Translations under genes and position numbers: made by a program
NCBI GenBank assembly: GCA_003155915.1
Contig: PMFA01000005.1
Location: forward strand, 153,524-217,523
Source of the DNA: Acidimicrobiaceae bacterium
Lineage (GTDB): Bacteria > Actinomycetota > Acidimicrobiia > Acidimicrobiales > RAAP-2
Direction: 5' to 3'
Length of the DNA stretch: 64,000 bases
The notes under the pieces: model-generated
The model's input: only the letters and a program-made list of their open reading frames with translations
What the model was told of the DNA's origin: nothing
Database searches by the model: none
Part shown: positions 52,075-60,464 of the stretch, in pieces
How positions within the stretch are numbered: position 1 is the stretch's first letter
Layout: the number at the start of each line of letters is the position of its first letter

Positions 52075-53103
52075 TCAGCCCTTGGGGAGCGTCGCCACGA
52101 GTGCGTTGAACTGCGTCGAGTAGAGCGTCTGCGTGTCCACCGGCGTCGTGAGAAGGCCGGCCTGTGTGAAGGCGACTGCTTCGTTCGTAATGCTGTTGTA
52201 CTGATTGGGACCGATCTTCACGAACGATGCGAGTGCCGCGTTCACGGCCGCGGTCGCGAGTGGCAACGTGATGTTGTTCGCGGTGGCGTAGTCCTGCGCC
52301 CACGTGGCGGTGTGCGTCGCGGCCCAGTGTTCGGCCTCGGCGTAGCGGTGCAGATAATCCGCGATCGCCGCGCTCTTCTTCGTGTTCGCGAGTGCCGAGT
52401 CGGCGGCGAGGAAGTACGAGTAGCCCTTGGTGTAACTCGTGCCGAGGGCTAATACCTGCGCGCCCGACTCCACGGCCTCGGCGAGGTAGGGCTGAATCAA
52501 GACGGCCGCCTGGACCGAGTTTGAAGTCAGCGCCGCGAGCGCGAGTGCCGGATTGAGGTTGACAATGGTCGCGTTCTTCCAGCCCCCGTCGGAGCCATTG
52601 AGCGCCTGAATCGCGATGTACTGAAGAATCGTGCCGCTGGCCGCCGCAATCTTCGTGCCCTTCAATCCTCCGAGCGTCGTGATCGTCGAGCCCTTGGGAA
52701 CAACGAGGCCCAACGACGCGCCGGGAGCGACCGGCTGGGTGACGGCGACGACCTTGAGAGCCACGCCACCGGCCTGGGCGAAGATCGCCGGTGTGTCCGC
52801 GGTCACCGTGAGGTCGATCGAGCCGCCTTGGATGGCCGCGACGGCCGGCGGACCGGCGGGGAACGTCGCGAAGTTGACTTTGTACTGCGCGCCCTTCAGG
52901 GCACCAGAGTCGTTGAGCAGAATCTGGGTCTGCCCCGCCAGGTCGCCGACGTTGAGCGTCACGCCACTGAGGTTGATCTTCTTCGGCGTTGTTTTGTGCT
53001 TGGTCGTCGCACCCGACGCTCCGCCAATTCCTACAACAATGACCACGGCGGCCAGCACAAAGGCCGCTCCGCTGATTCTTAGATTCGTCCTACTGTGTCT
53101 CAC
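52075..53103 (-). CDS. ABC transporter substrate-binding protein (sulfonate/nitrate/taurine type)
   Basis: A secreted binding protein of the SsuA/TauA type. I choose the GTG at 53103 with AGAGGAA 5 nt upstream over the ATG at 53136; it starts directly with a signal peptide (RHSRTNLRISGAAFVLAAVV). This gives 342 residues. The mature domain has the NMT1/SsuA pattern: GGSIDLTVTADTPAIFAQ, VVPKGSTITTLGGLKGTKIA and LNPALALAALTSNSVQAAVL. No lipobox Cys is seen. It is followed by the sulfatase after 22 nt. The substrate is probably an organosulfonate or sulfate ester. Confidence 0.87.
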   Translation of the reverse strand: MRHSRTNLRISGAAFVLAAVVIVVGIGGASGATTKHKTTPKKINLSGVTLNVGDLAGQTQILLNDSGALKGAQYKVNFATFPAGPPAVAAIQGGSIDLTVTADTPAIFAQAGGVALKVVAVTQPVAPGASLGLVVPKGSTITTLGGLKGTKIAAASGTILQYIAIQALNGSDGGWKNATIVNLNPALALAALTSNSVQAAVLIQPYLAEAVESGAQVLALGTSYTKGYSYFLAADSALANTKKSAAIADYLHRYAEAEHWAATHTATWAQDYATANNITLPLATAAVNAALASFVKIGPNQYNSITNEAVAFTQAGLLTTPVDTQTLYSTQFNALVATLPKG

Positions 53104-53161
53104 GGTTTTCCTCTCTGGTGCGATGGCGATGTGCACATCGTCTGGTCCCTGCTTAAATCCT

Positions 53162-53186
53162 TACTTTATCCATCGCAATACTAGGA
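53162..53186 (-). promoter_or_regulatory. Repeated organosulfur regulatory element, copy 1
   Basis: This 25-bp block matches 54915-54939 at 21 of 25 positions, including an identical AATACTAGGA core at its right end (53177-53186). It lies 59 nt from the start codon of the binding protein gene, while copy 2 lies 64 nt from the permease start. The equal spacing and orientation suggest a shared activator or repressor site, or a shared promoter. Confidence 0.65.
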
Positions 53187-53259
53187 AATACGAACAACGG
53201 CTCTGAACCGGGGTTGTGCATTCGCTGCTACGAGGTCACCCCGGGTGCGGGCACTGTGG

Positions 53260-53982
53260 TCACTGGTCGACTCCCAACTCACTGAGAAGTCGCCGACGAA
53301 GCGACGCGAACTCGACGCCGATCTCGCGGGGTCGCGCCATTGGTACATCGACTTCAAATCCGAGGTGGCCCTCTCGCAACAGCACCACGCGGTCGGCCAA
53401 CAACAGGGCCTCTTCCACGTCGTGCGTCACGAGCAAGACGGCCGGGCCGTGTCGCGCACAGAGGTCCGCTATCAGTTGCTGCATCTTGAGACGTGTCAAC
53501 GCGTCGAGTGCGGCGAAGGGTTCATCGAGCAACAGCAGTTGCGGTTCGCGTACCAGTGCGCGCGCGAGCGCGACTCTCTGTGCCTCTCCCCCGGAGAGCG
53601 TCGCGGGCCACACGTTCGCGTGCGACGCCAGACCAACCTCTTCGAGAGCGCCAATCGCCGCCGCGCGGGTGGCGCTCGAACGCTCGAGGCCCAGCGCGAC
53701 GTTCTGCCAGACGCGCTTGGAGTTGACGAGTCGAGGCTCTTGGAAGACAACGGTGCGTGATCGAGGTACGAGCAGTTCGCCCGAGTCCGGTGTATCGAGG
53801 CCGGCGAGCAAGCGCAGCAGAGTGGTCTTGCCGCTCCCGCTCTTTCCCAACAAGGCGACGAATTCCCCGCGGCGGATCCTCAAGTCGAGGCCGTTGAGCG
53901 CCGGGTGTTCTCCGAACTGACGAACTAACTGATGCGTGTCGACGGCCAACGTCCCGTCATGCGTTTCTAGTGCGGCACTCAT
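53260..53982 (-). CDS. ABC transporter ATP-binding protein (SsuB/TauB type)
   Basis: A 240-residue ATPase starting at the ATG 53982 that overlaps the permease stop by 4 nt (ATGA). Walker A GKSGSGKT is at 46-53, signature LSGGEAQ, Walker B LLLLDEPFAALD. Nitrate/sulfonate/taurine-type ATPases share the AVFQEPRL-like Q-loop seen as VVFQEPRL. It powers the importer with the adjacent permease and the binding protein. Confidence 0.9.
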   Translation of the reverse strand: MSAALETHDGTLAVDTHQLVRQFGEHPALNGLDLRIRRGEFVALLGKSGSGKTTLLRLLAGLDTPDSGELLVPRSRTVVFQEPRLVNSKRVWQNVALGLERSSATRAAAIGALEEVGLASHANVWPATLSGGEAQRVALARALVREPQLLLLDEPFAALDALTRLKMQQLIADLCARHGPAVLLVTHDVEEALLLADRVVLLREGHLGFEVDVPMARPREIGVEFASLRRRLLSELGVDQ

Positions 53983-54851
53983 CGAACCGACACTCCCGCT
54001 CGCCACGGCAACGCGAGCTTCTCAATCACGCGCACGACGAGATCGGCGCTCAGACCCAGCGCGGCGTAGATAATGACGCCGCAGAACACAATGTTCGTCT
54101 GTTGAAACTGCTCAGCCTGGTTGATGAGATAGCCGATGCCGCCGTTCGACGCGATCGTCTCGGCTCCGACGAGTGCGAGCACGGAGAGACTGAGTGAAAA
54201 ACGCAGACCGGTGAGGAGTCCCGGCAGCGAAAGCGGGAAGATCACTTCGCGGATCAGTCGAATGCCGTGGAGGCCGTAGGAACGAGCCGCCTCGACGACC
54301 TTGCGATCGACGTTGCGCATCGCCGCTGCGGTGTTGATGTACATCGGGAAGGTCGTCGCCAACGAGATCAGCGCGACCTTTGGCAGTTCCCCAATGCCCA
54401 TCCACACCACGAACAGGGGAATGAGCGCGAGAAACGGGACCGTGCGAAGCATCTGCAGCGGCGCGTCAAAGAGTTCCTCGCCGATCCTCGAAAGCCCTGA
54501 CATGAGACCGAGTGAAAACCCTAAGATGACGCCGATCGACAGCCCGAAGCCGGCCAGCGACAGCGAGTCGCCAATCTGACCCCAGAGATCATGCGAGAAC
54601 AGTGTGCCGAACGTCTTCAGAACCGTGTAGGGCGTCGGCAGCGAACCGGCCGGCAACCAACTGGCTCTCGCGAGTGCCCACCAGAGGAGCAAAAGGAGTA
54701 GCGGCGAAAGTACACGTAGGCCCAGCGAATGCGAGCGCCTGCGAGAACGCGAGCGAAAAACTCTAGGGGTGACCAGTTCAATCAATGACGGCGTGTCATC
54801 GAACCCCTCGGAGCCAAGATCGTCGCGTTGGTGCACTGCAACTCTGGACAC
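53979..54851 (-). CDS. ABC transporter permease (SsuC/TauC type)
   Basis: A 290-residue permease with about six hydrophobic segments. I start at the GTG at 54851 (GGAG 8 nt upstream). An ATG at 54956 is in frame but would run the gene through the repeated regulatory element. The EAA loop reads VEAARSYGLHGIRLIREVIFPLSLPG, typical of SsuC/TauC. The N-terminus has a 45-residue cytoplasmic tail. First gene of the permease-ATPase unit. Confidence 0.88.
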   Translation of the reverse strand: MSRVAVHQRDDLGSEGFDDTPSLIELVTPRVFRSRSRRRSHSLGLRVLSPLLLLLLWWALARASWLPAGSLPTPYTVLKTFGTLFSHDLWGQIGDSLSLAGFGLSIGVILGFSLGLMSGLSRIGEELFDAPLQMLRTVPFLALIPLFVVWMGIGELPKVALISLATTFPMYINTAAAMRNVDRKVVEAARSYGLHGIRLIREVIFPLSLPGLLTGLRFSLSLSVLALVGAETIASNGGIGYLINQAEQFQQTNIVFCGVIIYAALGLSADLVVRVIEKLALPWRAGVSVR

Positions 54852-54906
54852 GAAACTGACTCCTCGTCGATCAATCACTGCGAGTCGCCACGGTGGCACT
54901 CGATTC

Positions 54907-54944
54907 CAATATCCTACTATTTCCCTCGTAATACTAGGATATTG
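54907..54944 (-). promoter_or_regulatory. Repeated organosulfur regulatory element, copy 2, with inverted repeat
   Basis: Contains the second copy of the 25-bp block (54915-54939). It is framed by a perfect 10-bp inverted repeat, CAATATCCTA at 54907-54916 and TAGGATATTG at 54935-54944, with an 18-nt spacer. It lies 64 nt upstream of the permease start. Copy 1 keeps the block but not the outer palindrome. The interval 54945-55205 has no convincing gene. Confidence 0.65.
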
Positions 54945-55205
54945 CAAATGAACCATAGGTGATGGGGTGTGCGCAGGTCAAAAGCAACACAACGCGGTGA
55001 CGAACGACTACCTTGTGCGACGATGACGGCGTGGACTTCACGTTGGAGATGGGCGCGGCCGCAACGTCGCGCACCTGACACACTTCGTGCTCTCCTGGCC
55101 GAAACGTCCGAAATTCCGCTTTTAGGACGGCGGCACCTGACGCGACCTTGGAAGTGCCACGTTAAGGTCCTCGACGTCTGAGAAACACTAAGAAACCGAG
55201 TTCGC

Positions 55206-55433
55206 GTGAGTGTTCTGTCGTTCTGGTCCGACCCGATCTGGAAAGGCCTTCGGATCGTTTCGTTCGTGTCCGCGGCCCTCACTCTCACATTTCTCACCGT
55301 CTACTTCTCCGGAGTCCGGTCGTGGCGCGTCCCACTTGACGCCGCGATTCTGACCAACATTGCGGTTTTCGCGGCGCTCGTCACTCGCAGTGTCATACTC
55401 CGCGCGAAGTTGCGTCATGCGTCCAAGCCGTAG
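55206..55433 (+). CDS. Small two-segment membrane protein
   Basis: A 75-residue protein with two hydrophobic segments (about residues 14-34 and 46-62) and a basic C-terminus. GTG start without a clear Shine-Dalgarno. I do not recognise it. The preceding 250 nt contain no good gene. Confidence 0.5.
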   Translation: MSVLSFWSDPIWKGLRIVSFVSAALTLTFLTVYFSGVRSWRVPLDAAILTNIAVFAALVTRSVILRAKLRHASKP

Positions 55434-55475
55434 AGGTCCGAATCGCTCGGGTCCGTATGGATCAGCGCCGGTGGC

Positions 55476-55661
55476 TCAGCTGTGACGGCGGCCATTCGAG
55501 TTGAATCCCTTGTTGGGGAATATTCCGGGAGGAGTGTCGTCACGCTTCTTGTCGAAAAAGAAACTCCCGAGACGGCGCGCGAACCGGCTCCACGCATTTG
55601 ATGGAGTTGGCACTTCGCCATCATCGCCGCCCCCTGGACGCACGTAATGTTCTGGATTCAC
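55476..55661 (-). CDS. Small hypothetical protein
   Basis: A 61-residue protein from GTG 55661, with GGGGG 5 nt upstream. It reads NPEHYVRPGGGDDGEVPTPS then WSRFARRLGSFFFDKKRDD. It has no membrane segment. The strong Shine-Dalgarno is the main evidence that it is real. The region 55662-55853 shows no further gene. Confidence 0.4.
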   Translation of the reverse strand: MNPEHYVRPGGGDDGEVPTPSNAWSRFARRLGSFFFDKKRDDTPPGIFPNKGFNSNGRRHS

Positions 55662-55853
55662 ACTCACCCCCACGCCGCCACATCGCCGAACGAGGTCACG
55701 GGGACAACCTACCAACCGTCAGCGCGCCAGACATTGGACTTGTTGTTTGTGAGTGAGCCGTCCCGTCGGACCCCGACTCGAAATGACACCGATCATTGAA
55801 TTCGGATTCAGTTCGGTACTTCAGAGAGAGGCGTCTTCGCCGATCCCGTCCGC

Positions 55854-56965
55854 CTAGAAGCGGATTACGCCGCGAATGTTCACACCGGCGTGCATGTCCT
55901 CGTAGCCTTGGGTGATCTCGCCGAGGTCGTACTCGCGGGTGACGAGTTCATCGAGCTTGAGCGTGCCGTCACGGTACATCTGAACCTGGCGAGGAATGTC
56001 GGAGGTCATGTTCGTGGCGCCGAACAGTGAACCCTGAATCCGCTTTTGGTTCAGCGTGAGCATGGCGAGCGAGATGGGAATCCCGACCTCGCTCACGGGG
56101 GTGACGCCGGTCACCACCACGGTGCCACCCTTGCGGATCGCGTTGAACGCCTGGGCGACGTGCTCACCATGAACCACACCGATCGTGACGATCGCGCTGT
56201 GCGCACCCTGACCATTGGTGACGCTCTTGGCGAAAGCATCAGCGTCGGCGATGTCGACGAAGACGTGCGTGGCGCCGAGCTCGAGAGCCTTTTCGCGTTT
56301 GAAGGCAACCGGGTCGACCGCGATTACGTTCGTCGCCGCGGCGTGCGCCGCCCCCTGGACGGCGTTGATGCCGACGCCGCCAATGCCCATGATGATCACG
56401 GTGTCGCTCGGGCGGACTTCGGCAGAGTTGACCGCCGAGCCCATCCCGTCCCCACGCCGCAACCGAGGAGACAGAGCTTCTCCAGCGGGAGGTCCTTGTC
56501 GACCTTGATCGCCGAGTTCACGTGGGCGATGGTGTGAGCGGCGAACGTGCTGATGCCGAGCATGTGGTCGACGTTCGTCCCGTCGTTCATGCGAAGACGA
56601 GGGCTGCCGTCCGCTCTGGGACCGGAAAGACCGCTCGCACCACGGTCACAGAGGTTCTGGTGGCCAGTCGCGCACCAGTGACACCGACCGCAGGCCGGGA
56701 GGAAGCTGAAGACGACGTGGTCACCGATATCCCAACCCCTCGTGTTCGGACCAACTTTCTGCACCACGCCGGCACCCTCGTGCCCACCGCAGATCGGAAA
56801 GCGCTCGACCGGCAAGTCACCCGTCGCGACGTGGTAGTCCGAATGGCACAGACCCGACGCCACCAACTCGACTTGGATCTCGTCTTCGATCGGTTCGTCC
56901 AGGACCAGGTCCCCGACTTCGTACTTGCCCGGCGCCTGCCGGAGAATTGCCCCTCGCGTTTTCAT
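55854..56965 (-). pseudogene. Zinc-dependent alcohol dehydrogenase (NDMA-dependent/mycofactocin type), frameshifted
   Basis: Two frames form one medium-chain dehydrogenase of about 370 residues if one base is restored. The N-terminal part has catalytic zinc ligands C40, H62 and C169, and structural zinc Cys C92, C95, C98 and C106. It runs to GCGVGTGW at about 56443, where the frame should continue GSAVNSAEVRP. The C-run at 56440-56442 (GGG on the gene strand) is one base short. The downstream part has the cofactor motif GIGGVGINAVQGA and a normal C-terminus. The sequence resembles the alcohol dehydrogenases that use tightly bound NAD(H) with mycofactocin. All key residues survive, so the break is recent or a sequencing error in a homopolymer. 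Confidence 0.8.
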
Positions 56966-57071
56966 CAGTGCATTCCCCCCTGTTGATTCAGTCCCCTAGA
57001 AGAAGGAACTAACAACTCGTCGAAGGCGCTGTCACTCGATCGTCAGACCTGCAAAATGCCGTGGTCCGGCG

Positions 57072-58439
57072 TCAGATCTCGCGGGCCTCGGCCACGTTCT
57101 CGAATCGAGCGAACTCGCCGCGCCACGTGAGGTGCGACGTTCGCGTCGGGCCGTTTCGGTTCTTGCCGACGATGATCTCGGCCTCCGCCTTCTTGTCGTT
57201 CGCGACCTCTCCGTACTGTTCGGGGCGGAAGATGAAGAGCACGACGTCGGCGTCCTGCTCGAGCGAGCCGGATTCGCGCAGGTCCGACATCATCGGTCGC
57301 TTGTCCGCTCGCTCTTCGAGCTTGCGCGACAACTGCGAGAGCGCAATGACCGGGCACTGGAGTTCACGTGCCAGGATCTTCAGCGATCGGCTCATCTCCG
57401 ATACTTCAACCTGCCGATTCTCCGCTCGCCCGCGCGAACTCATCAACTGCAAGTAGTCAATGATCACGACACCGAGGTCACCATTCTGCTGACGGATCCG
57501 ACGCGCTCGAGCTCGAACGTCCATGACCGTCAGTGCCGGGTTGTCGTCAATGAAGACCTTCGCCGACTGGAGGTAGCCGAAGGCCTCGTGAGCGCGGTTC
57601 CAGTCCGCGTCACTGAGGTCGCCGGTTCTCAGTTTCGAAGAGTCGATTCGGGCCGTCGAGGCGAGAATCCTCTCGGCCAACTCCTGGCGGCTCATCTCTA
57701 ACGAGAAGAACAGCGCGGGGCGTTTCACCACCGCACCAACGTGGATCAAGATTCCGAGGGCGAAGGCCGTCTTGCCGGTTCCCGGTCGAGCGCCGACGAT
57801 GGTCATGCTGCTCGGCTGCAGTCCCTGGAGAATCTGGTCGAGCGACTTGTAACCGGTCTCGAGGCCGTTGATCCGACCGCGCGTCTCACCGCGTTCCTCG
57901 AGGATGTCGGCTTCACTCAACAACAAGCGCTGGAGCGGTGAGACCGAGTCGGTTCGGCCCGCGTCGCCAATGGCGTTGATCTTGCGTTCGGCTTCGTCGA
58001 TCAGTCCCACGACGTCTTCGGTGGCGACGTAGGCGTCATCGACGATCTCACCAGCGACCGAGATAAGACGTCGTTGCTGGGCCTTCTCGCGCACCAACTC
58101 GGCGTAGTGCTGGGCGTTCGCGGCCGACGGCGTATTCATCTGGAGCGAAGAGAGCAGGGCCAGTTCGACGGCGATCGCTCCGCGTTCTTGCAGCTTGGCT
58201 TGCACGGTCACGTAGTCGACCGGCTCACCGGCGTTGGCGAGGGCGATGATCGAACTGAAGATCTGTCCGTGCAGTGGTCGATAGAAGTCTTCGGCCTGCA
58301 CCGTTTCGTACGCGATGCTCACGGCCTCTTGCGACAACAGCATCGCGCCGATCAAACTTTCCTCGGCTTCGATTGCACTGGGAGGTATGCGACCGCCGTT
58401 CGGCGCCTGTCGCGTACGTTCCGATTCAATCTGCGTCAT
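57072..58439 (-). CDS. dnaB: Replicative DNA helicase DnaB
   Basis: A 455-residue replicative helicase that unwinds DNA at the fork. The N-terminal helical domain (about 18-125) precedes the RecA-like core; Walker A GARPGTGKT is at 216-224, Walker B VVIIDYLQLM and the DnaB-like motif LSQLSRKLEERADKRPMMSDLRESG follow. No intein interrupts the common insertion site, unlike in many actinomycetes. It lies just downstream of rplI (175-nt gap) in the usual conserved order, with its own promoter likely. Confidence 0.96.
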   Translation of the reverse strand: MTQIESERTRQAPNGGRIPPSAIEAEESLIGAMLLSQEAVSIAYETVQAEDFYRPLHGQIFSSIIALANAGEPVDYVTVQAKLQERGAIAVELALLSSLQMNTPSAANAQHYAELVREKAQQRRLISVAGEIVDDAYVATEDVVGLIDEAERKINAIGDAGRTDSVSPLQRLLLSEADILEERGETRGRINGLETGYKSLDQILQGLQPSSMTIVGARPGTGKTAFALGILIHVGAVVKRPALFFSLEMSRQELAERILASTARIDSSKLRTGDLSDADWNRAHEAFGYLQSAKVFIDDNPALTVMDVRARARRIRQQNGDLGVVIIDYLQLMSSRGRAENRQVEVSEMSRSLKILARELQCPVIALSQLSRKLEERADKRPMMSDLRESGSLEQDADVVLFIFRPEQYGEVANDKKAEAEIIVGKNRNGPTRTSHLTWRGEFARFENVAEAREI

Positions 58440-58563
58440 AAGACCTCAATGGTCGCGTGTTTGAGTTGTTTGCAACAAGAAGCACAACGTGGGGAAATGT
58501 CTGTGCACAAATCGCACCAATCTGATGATTTCATCTCGCTGTGACATAGGCCGCATTACGCAG

Positions 58564-58593
58564 CGCACGCCGAGACAAAAGTCTCGGCGTGCG
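58564..58593 (-). terminator. Hairpin terminator after rplI
   Basis: A perfect 13-bp stem (CGCACGCCGAGAC / GTCTCGGCGTGCG) with AAAA loop lies 21 nt past the rplI stop and ends the rpsF-ssb-rpsR-rplI operon before dnaB. There is no T-run. Confidence 0.75.
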
Positions 58594-58614
58594 TGTACTT
58601 CAGAAACTCGTGAA

Positions 58615-59061
58615 CTACTTGGCGGTGATCTCGACCTTGATAGTGGCGTCGACGCCGTCGTACAGCGCGGCGGTCACGGTCGCTGCACCAACTTCTTTCA
58701 GGTGCTCGGTCATGTGAATGGCGTGACGATCGAGCGAGATGCCGGTCGCCGTTCGCAGCGCGTTCACCACGTCAGCTTCGCTCACCGAGCCGAACAGACG
58801 ACCGTTCGCGCTGGCGCGAGCGGCGATGCTGAGACTCTGTGCTTCGATGATCGCACGCTGCGCTTCGGCCGCTTCTCGACTCGCGGCGTCGCGAGAGTCT
58901 CGGGACTTGCGCATCGATGACGCCTGGGATTCGGTGTTCGAACTCGCCTTCATCGCCGCACCCGAAGGCAGCAGGAAATTGCGGGCGTAGCCGGACTTGA
59001 CCTCGACGATGTCGCCGCGACGGCCCACGCCACGAACGTCACTTCGGAGCAGGACTTTCAT
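58615..59061 (-). CDS. rplI: 50S ribosomal protein L9
   Basis: A 148-residue ribosomal protein. N-terminal domain [32 protein letters not shown] is typical L9, followed by the long connecting helix and C-terminal domain. The ATG overlaps the rpsR stop by 4 nt (ATGA). Confidence 0.95.
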   Translation of the reverse strand: MKVLLRSDVRGVGRRGDIVEVKSGYARNFLLPSGAAMKASSNTESQASSMRKSRDSRDAASREAAEAQRAIIEAQSLSIAARASANGRLFGSVSEADVVNALRTATGISLDRHAIHMTEHLKEVGAATVTAALYDGVDATIKVEITAK

Positions 59062-59522
59062 TCGGCGACCTCCTTGACGAGTTCGATCTCCGCAACGGGA
59101 GTGGCGTCGACGTACGCGAGGATCTCTTCGGCCTCGACGTCGGGTGCCTCGGTGCTCACGCTCTCGGGCGCGGCCGGTCGGTCAGCGTCGGAGCGCGGCG
59201 GGCGCGGCCCGCGGTCGTCGCGGTTGCCGCGACCTCCACGACGTTCGGTGACGGTGCGCTGCGTGTAGGGCAACAGCGCCAACTCGCGAGCGGTCTTGAT
59301 GGCGTCGGTGACGTCGCGCTGGTGCTGCTGGCAGTTGCCCGAGACCTTGCGTCCGCGAATCTTGCCGCGGTCCGAGATGTACTTGCGCAGCTGCGCGAGG
59401 TCCTTGTAGTCAACCGTGTCCACGCCGTGCTGACAGAAGGAGCACGGCTTCTTCTTCGCGCCACGACGCGTGTCGATCTTCGGGGCGCGCTTTGGCGGCT
59501 TGGGATTGTTAATACGGGGCAT
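59058..59522 (-). CDS. rpsR: 30S ribosomal protein S18 with long acidic C-terminal tail
   Basis: A 154-residue S18, about twice the normal length of 75-90. The core (residues 24-90) has zinc-ligand-like C27, C30, C64 and H67, so it is the zinc-binding (C+) form, and the conserved [13 protein letters not shown] and [10 protein letters not shown]. Residues 92-154 are a tail: first Arg/Gly/Pro-rich, then acidic ([14 protein letters not shown]). Its function is unknown; it could contact RNA or protein partners on the ribosome. The start overlaps the ssb stop by one base. Confidence 0.93.
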   Translation of the reverse strand: MPRINNPKPPKRAPKIDTRRGAKKKPCSFCQHGVDTVDYKDLAQLRKYISDRGKIRGRKVSGNCQQHQRDVTDAIKTARELALLPYTQRTVTERRGGRGNRDDRGPRPPRSDADRPAAPESVSTEAPDVEAEEILAYVDATPVAEIELVKEVAE

Positions 59523-59977
59523 TAGAAGGGCTCCTCATCAAAGGCGTAACTGCTGGGTTCATTCGTGCGTGGTGCCGCGGCCGGTCGGTCGCTGGACTGG
59601 AAGTTGCTGCCTTCGGCGCGCGGGGTGCGCGTGACGACGGCCGTCGCCCACTTCAGGCTCGGTCCGATCTCGTCGGCGTTGATTTCGACGATCGAACGCT
59701 TGTCGCCGTTCTCGGTCTCCCACGAGCGCTGTTCGAGTCGACCGCTCACGATCACGCGAGCGCCCTTGGTGAGCGAGTTCGCGGCGTTCTCGGCCATGGC
59801 GCCGTAGCCCACGACCTCGAAGTAGCTGACGCGCTCTTCCCACTCCTGGGTCTGGCGGTTCTGCCAGCGGCGGTTGACGGCGATGGAAAGCTTCAACGCC
59901 GCCTGCCCGCTATTGAGGAACTTCAGTTCGGGGTCGCGGGTGACGTTCCCTACGACGGTGATTGCGTTATCGGCCAT
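59522..59977 (-). CDS. ssb: Single-stranded DNA-binding protein
   Basis: A 151-residue SSB. OB-fold opens [16 protein letters not shown] and contains [14 protein letters not shown]; the C-terminal tip is DEEPF, matching the protein-interaction peptide. ATG follows AAGGAGATAGAA, a strong Shine-Dalgarno. It binds single-stranded DNA and recruits replication and repair proteins. Gene order with rpsF and rpsR is conserved. Confidence 0.95.
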   Translation of the reverse strand: MADNAITVVGNVTRDPELKFLNSGQAALKLSIAVNRRWQNRQTQEWEERVSYFEVVGYGAMAENAANSLTKGARVIVSGRLEQRSWETENGDKRSIVEINADEIGPSLKWATAVVTRTPRAEGSNFQSSDRPAAAPRTNEPSSYAFDEEPF

Positions 59978-60009
59978 TTCTATCTCCTTGGATTCTCAAG
60001 CGTCCGAAC

Positions 60010-60327
60010 TTACGCCTGCGCCGTGACACGGGCGCTCGGACGTTCGTGGCGGCGAAGAATCTTGTAGCGCAGGACTTCATCAGAGAGAGTCAGGATCCGG
60101 TTGAGCTCGACGACGGTCGCCGACTCACCACTGAACTCCACCAAGACGTAGTAGCCCTCTTTGCGCTTGTTGATCTCATAGGCCAGGGGACGCTTACCCC
60201 AACGGTCGATGGCCCCGGGCGTTCCACCGTGAGTTCGTACGGTTTCTAACGCTCGGTCGAGCGCGATTTGGATCGTTTGGGCGTCGACGGCGGTGTCGAA
60301 CACGATCATGGTTTCATAGGGCCTCAT
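60010..60327 (-). CDS. rpsF: 30S ribosomal protein S6
   Basis: A 105-residue S6 from the ATG at 60327 (AAAGGA upstream); the longer open frame is not used. RPYETMIVFDTAVD and the WGKRPLAYEINKRKEGYYVLVEF region are hallmark. It binds S18 on the ribosome and heads the operon. Confidence 0.95.
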   Translation of the reverse strand: MRPYETMIVFDTAVDAQTIQIALDRALETVRTHGGTPGAIDRWGKRPLAYEINKRKEGYYVLVEFSGESATVVELNRILTLSDEVLRYKILRRHERPSARVTAQA

Positions 60328-60464
60328 GGCCGGTTTCCTTTCCCTCTGGTCCGACTCGGTCGGGCTCTGCGGAAAACAGAGCAGGGTATGTGGCACTTCC
60401 CCACGCTTGTGGGAACGACAATCCTAGTCCACGAGGCCGAAAATGGCTATTCGAGGCCGACCGT

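Noticed and set aside
54969..55181. 70-codon plus-strand frame upstream of the small membrane protein
   Set aside because: Arg/Trp-rich with no recognisable pattern and no Shine-Dalgarno.
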